In this document: positions 59,239 to 64,000 of the stretch, piece by piece
Layout: the number at the start of each line of letters is the position of its first letter
Position numbering within the stretch: the stretch's first letter is position 1
Assembly (NCBI GenBank): GCA_964030785.1
Contig: OZ034971.1
Location: forward strand, 40,256,804 to 40,320,803
Reading direction: 5' to 3'
Source: Siderastrea siderea
Taxonomy: Eukaryota; Cnidaria; Anthozoa; Scleractinia; Rhizangiidae
Length of the DNA: 64,000 nucleotides
Position numbers and translations under genes: made by a program
Notes under the pieces: model-generated
Database searches by the model: none
Told to the model about the DNA's origin: nothing
Seen by the model: only the letters and a program-made list of their open reading frames with translations

Positions 59239-60604
59239 CCCTCTTATTGACGGCACCGGATTAAAATACTACCCGCCCAGTACGTTCAACTTCTGCACCT
59301 CCCCAGATCACTTAAATTGGTCAAAGTTCTCGGATCCTGCAGCCGTACAAGGTTGGACTTTCAACGATAACACTGGGGTCCACCTGACCTCGGACGAGAT
59401 TTACCGCTTCCTGCTCATGATCGTGTTATTCTGTTTCTTCTTTCCCCTGAGCAGATCCAACTACGCCAACCAAAAAAGCTACACGTTGGCCATAACCTTG
59501 CACGCATTTGCTGGAATCTGGTATGCTATTGATAACATTCGCAAGATCACTCACGGATTGGCGCACGTGGTTAATCTGCCCATGCTCATCATCTGGTGCG
59601 TGGACCGCGTGCTCTCCATTTGGCTTTACCGACATCATCGAGGTCGCTTTGTGCGGAAGAAAGTCCTTGGGAACAACGAATACGTCGTCTTGTACGTCAA
59701 ACTCAACAAGGGCGTGAAATATGCCGTTGGCGATGTTTACTATCTTCATCATCAATTCAAAGAAAGCACGGGAATGATACCTCAACGATCTCATCCCTTC
59801 ACGACCTTTGCAAATTTATCACCGGATTCGACATGGGACATTGGTTTTGTGATATCGATCATGGAAGACGAAGAGCCATTGTTTTTGCCATGGACAAACT
59901 GGCTAGCAAATGATGACCACACTTGTAGTTTGCACACATGGGGCCCTTATCGTTCTTCTGTCAGTCAGCTGTCCACCCAACTCATACAAGAGGCAGAGGG
60001 GATGCAGTCGCCGTCCCACTACCTTCTGTGCGCAACTGGATCTGGATGCGGCTATCTTCTAGATGTCCTAAGCTGCCTCGCCTACAGAACACAACCATCG
60101 TTTCAATGTGAAAGCCAGAGAAACAAGCACACTAAAATCGACATTTTCTACTCTGTTCGATGCAAGGCATCTTACAACTTTCTGTGTAAGCCAATCGACG
60201 AGCTCCTGAGAAAGATCAGCGACAAGAACACTGCCACTGTAACTTTTAAATTCTACGTCACCAATCCAGAGCAAGAACAAGATGATTCCGATGCAACAGA
60301 CACCCAAATTCAGCTCATTAGTGGTCGAATAGATTTCGAAAAAGTTCTCAAGTCCGCCAATAAAAATTCTCGATGTTATTTTGTAGGGAGGCCGGCGATT
60401 GCCGAAAACGTGGAAAACATATGCAAGAGAAAAGGGATGAGGTTAGTGAAGGATTACACTAACGGACGGGGAAGCGAAGAAGACCGCCGTTTGCTGATAA
60501 AGTATCTTAAGATAAGCTTCTGGGTTTTATTTTTCATTATTGCCATTTGCGTTGTAGCCGGTCTTGTTATAGATGTTAGGAGCATCAGATCAAAAATTCG
60601 CTAA
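59239..60604 (+). CDS. Ferric reductase/NADPH-oxidase-like protein, last exon, intact
   Basis: Open from the presumed acceptor to TAA 60604, about 455 residues; an internal ATG at 59417 is unlikely to be the true start, since the frame upstream is conserved coding (DHLNWSKFSDPAAVQGWTFN). Features: membrane helices with histidines (LHAFAGIWYAI; HGLAHVVNLPM) that fit haem ligation, an FAD-binding RSHPFTTF motif, an NAD(P)-binding ATGSGCGYLLDVL motif, and an extra C-terminal membrane helix (FWVLFFIIAICVVAGLVI). This family moves electrons from NADPH through FAD and haem across a membrane to iron or oxygen. The N-terminal exons are not seen. Three related copies in the window are broken. Confidence 0.75.
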
Positions 60605-63290
60605 AACGCATGGCTTGAATGCGACATAGTATTGATAGCCGAAGGACTAGCTGTATTAGAAGCTTTTAAAACACATTGTCGAAGAATACGCTTAGGATTT
60701 TCGCCAGGAAGTAATTGTTTTATGATTCTTTCCTGATTAAAATTCAGGCTATATTTACTGCATGCTCATTTGTCTCAAGCTTGCTCTGAATAACGCCTTC
60801 GAAGCAATGGATAGTCCAACAAAAAAAAAAACGCACACACAAACGTAGCTGCGAAAAATGTTTCAAAATTTTCTTAATAGAAATGTCAAACCTTCGGGGC
60901 CTTACAGGTGAAAACCAAGTGAAAGGACTTGAGCGACGTGAATATATCTTTTGAGAGGAAACATATTCACCCTCTTAGTAGTCTGAAGACTTTTTAGATT
61001 TACCTAGGTATGATTATTCCATAATAAGGTTTGTTTAACATAGTTTCGTATTAAACAATCGCCTTTCTATGTAGTAAACGCTCAACACGGCTGAAAGATA
61101 GCGATGAGACGGCGTCGCATTTCCAGTAGTAGGTGAAAAATCTGTAGCTATTTTCCGTTAGTCTTTCTACTTCCACAACAAAATGGAAATATTTTATAGT
61201 TTGTTATTTAAGATATACTAATCCACCCAGCAAAGAGTAGGTGTCGCAGTTTTCTACTTGTCCCTATACACTCAGGCCACAGACTCAGTCACAATCAGTG
61301 AGGACACAAGCCAACGCTGTTTTTTTCCTCTTTCGCGCTCCTCTTGTCCCTCACAATTCAGACAGACATTCTTGTAAACCAACATTGAAAGGACAGGGAG
61401 ACAGATTGTGTCCCACCTAATGTGTCTAATACTGCAGTTTATACCCCAGCAACGTTTTAATCACGTGTTCTTAGCGAGGTTAATGTCAAAGTAGCTCGGC
61501 GCTTAAATAGTTTTTGCTTCGTTGTCACTGTCGCTTTTCTTTGCACTTTTTACGGACTTTAGACGGCAAAACGAACACTGTACGACGCAGTGGCTAATTA
61601 CCGATAACACATGGAACTAACCAAAGGAACTGCGTAAACGAAATTACTGACTGTGGTACAAATGTACTTCACGCTGCAAACAGGGAAAATATTTGCTGAC
61701 GTCATGACCCGGGCATCAAATGTGTACCTTATTGGATTAAAGACCGTTCTACAGTAGCTATACTTTGCATAACAACTGCTTTAGTTAATAGAGTGTGTAT
61801 TCTATAAAATAAACGTCTGCCATCCTAACCCAATCCGTATCTGTGTGAGTTGGTCGGCAAGTTTCCTTGCTTTGCATGGGCCAGTCAGTCCGATTGCAAG
61901 CTCAAGAAGTATGAAAGAAGGTAAGCGATTGAAAACGCTCCGAAAATGGGGATTTTGGAAACGCAGTCCAAAATAAAGATTTCGTCGTTTATAAGTGCCC
62001 GACAGAATTAAAGATTTGTTGAGATTCAACCTTCCATTCTCGCGTTAACGATCGAAAACAAAGGTTTTGGAAAACGATGACATTGAACAGTAAACAAGTC
62101 AGTACAAAGTAGTCAAAGTAGCTTTTTCTAATGGAAGAAAAAGAACCGATTCACAACGGAAAGAGGTGGATGGGCGTTCATTTGTGATAAAATCCCAGGG
62201 TGTGCCTTCTCAGACGGTCCGAGGTCCGCCTGAGAATCAGGCTAAAGGTGTGCCATGCATTGAACTGAGCTGAAAGCTATCAGTTTTAATTGCCTAACCA
62301 TTTACTTTTTTCATACTGCAGCTCGTTTCCATGACTTCACAAAATAATGTTTCCTTGAACCTCTGCTAATTTTTTAGCTTAAAAACTCCAACGTGTGTTA
62401 GCGGACCGTTCACCTAACGCACATCCTCCTGCATGTATTCATCCTCTCCGCGAGTTCTTCTCTTCTAATGTCGAGTTGGCTCATCCTCGCTTTTATCCCC
62501 ACCTTCTCCTGTATGTATTCATCCTCTCCACGAGTTCTTCACTTCTATAAATGCCAAGTGGACTCACCCTCGCTTTCATCCCCACCTTCTCCCCACCCCC
62601 AGTTGGTTTTGCTTTCCAATTCCAATCCCGCGCAACTGAATTCTGAACTAGGAAAGAATACGTTATTAAAATACGAGTCCACTGTTTAAGGTACATGTGA
62701 TACTTAAACGCTTGCTGACATAAGATATCTAGAATACATTTGATGTTCTAGTGTTGTATCTCTCGCGTAGTAATCAGTGAACTCTAAATCAGTATATAAT
62801 ATAGTAAAAGGTGCCTTAAATTTTCCAGTAGTCAAAGGTGTTCTAAACGATTCCAATTTGTATCTTGATCATGTTTTAAAATGTCAATATCTCATAGATT
62901 TTAGTTTGTTATTAAAAGGCCAAAATTGTTGAAGTGCGTTTGCCAAATTTCCCTGTGAAAATGGTATGAGTACGCTGTTACACCCGTTTGCGAGAACTTG
63001 CGATCAGAACCACATTTAGCAGGGCTCGAGTAACAGAAAATAAAAAAAAAGCCATTAAAAAATTCCGTCCGGTTGAAGAATGCAAAAAATAAATTCCAAT
63101 GGAGCGGTAGACACTGTAGGTGATCTGGCTGGTGGCGTCTAATTCGGGGATTCCCTTAAAGCCCTCAGATGACGTAACACAAACAAGACAATAACAAGTG
63201 TTTCCGCTTTTCTAGGAAAAGTCTTTTACATACGTTCTGCGAAGACCGCTTGGGTAGCACAAATTTTAGCAAGAAATTAATTCTAATTAT
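60605..63290. other. Intergenic sequence of block copy 2, no gene seen
   Basis: Closely matches 14519-17480. No supported gene or RNA. CATGTATTCATCCTCTCC repeats near 62430-62540. The match with copy 1 ends near 63290 at TTAATTCTAATTAT. Confidence 0.5.
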
Positions 63291-63587
63291 GCACCTATCA
63301 ATGTAAACCCCGTTGGGGGGGGGGGGGGGAGTGCGGACAAGAGGTGGGGATTTGACCAAGAAGTAAAAAATTTGGTCAATTGCCCAAGGGTGTGGAAGCA
63401 TACGTTCACCAAATGTAGTTAAAAATCCCCACTCAAGGGCAAAATACCAAATAAAAGACGAGCTGTGCTTTAATAACTGGTGACTTAAACTTGGTATGAA
63501 GCTCACAAACTTGATTTGGCTAAACAACAGAATGTAGGGCCACTTACACACATCTTCAAACGAGCTGGCTCGTTTGGCTCGTTTGCT
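63291..63587. mobile_element. Probable inserted element, left end at about 63291
   Basis: At 63290 the alignment to copy 1 (17480) stops and new sequence starts (GCACCTATCAATGTAAACCC, then a G-run). This looks like the left end of an inserted repeat whose right end lies beyond the window. No domain is recognised. Confidence 0.4.
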
Positions 63588-63782
63588 CACTGCCGAGCCA
63601 AACGAGCCACCACATACATACAACAGTGTACACCTAACACTTAATGCTGAAATAATTCATTTCTCGTATTTTTATCCACTGCCGAGCCAAACGAGCCACC
63701 ACATACATACACCCAACACTTTACGCTCAAATAATTCATTTCTCGTTCTTTTCATCCACTGCCGAGCCAAACGAGCCACCAA
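63588..63782 (+). repeat. Tandem repeat of about 80 bp
   Basis: CACTGCCGAGCCAAACGAGC followed by CACCACATACATAC and an AT-rich part (AATAATTCATTTCTCGT) recurs about two and a half times, at 63588, 63677 and 63757. Units differ slightly. Non-coding. Confidence 0.85.
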
Positions 63783-64000
63783 ATCTAAATGCCTTTAAAA
63801 ATGGCCCTGTATCCTGTAGTTGCTCCCTTTTTATTTAACCTCTCCCTTACAAGAAAACATGTGTGATGCACATCATCATGCCTGTAAGAATATTTAATAG
63901 ACAATGAAAACAAATTTAAACTGGAACTTTTTAATGGAACTTTTAATGTGACGATAGATCACTATCCTTATAAAAAGTGCGGCTACACTCGAGACTATGA

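Overview
The window is nuclear DNA of an invertebrate animal, most likely a cnidarian such as a stony coral. It is AT-rich, with split, spliceable genes, abundant short inverted-repeat transposons (MITEs) and a tRNA-derived SINE. The species cannot be named from the sequence alone. Inside it sits a complete 22,277-bp virus-like DNA transposon of the Maverick/Polinton (adintovirus) class at 33230-55506.

Host part. A block of more than 22 kb occurs twice in tandem: position 1 aligns with 22596, and the second copy runs to about 63290. Each copy carries a gene for an intracellular helical plus NHL-type beta-propeller protein (1199-2941 and 23789-25522, both minus strand) and two copies of a ferric reductase/NADPH-oxidase-like 3' exon (8758-9720 and 13121-14518; 32340-33229 plus 55507-55595, and 59239-60604). 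Only the exon at 59239-60604 is open throughout. The two block copies differ by clean insertions, so each shows the other's empty site: a hAT-like MITE at 5023-5335, a Harbinger-like MITE at 11588-12241, a 2.4-kb foldback element at 28306-30743, the Polinton, and a second Harbinger-like MITE at 57268-58172.

Polinton part. The 321-bp terminal inverted repeats look identical. The target duplication is a perfect 6 bp (GACGGG), and about 29 genes are unbroken. Leftmost is the protein-primed DNA polymerase B (minus), then two overlapping plus-strand frames (38255-39506). A long minus-strand late-type block (39784-52034) follows: PLA2 domain protein, many tiny Arg-rich RGG proteins, a two-helix membrane protein, a Gly-rich protein, packaging ATPase, a tRNA-like gene, cysteine protease, major capsid protein, two penton/minor capsid paralogues, retroviral-type integrase with chromodomain, and a GRF zinc-finger protein. 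On the right are a small protein and a SLOG/DprA-fold protein (plus), an acidic-tailed protein (minus) and a duplicated RING-like zinc-finger protein (plus).

Together the genes encode replication (polB), integration (integrase), and capsid building, maturation and filling (capsid proteins, protease, ATPase, small basic proteins). This is enough for a virion, so the element is probably an integrated virus or a recently active transposon. The unusual cargo is the tRNA-like gene, the SLOG protein beside a possible SLATT-like membrane protein, the duplicated zinc-finger protein, and a 44-bp repeat promoter with CCAAT and CArG boxes.
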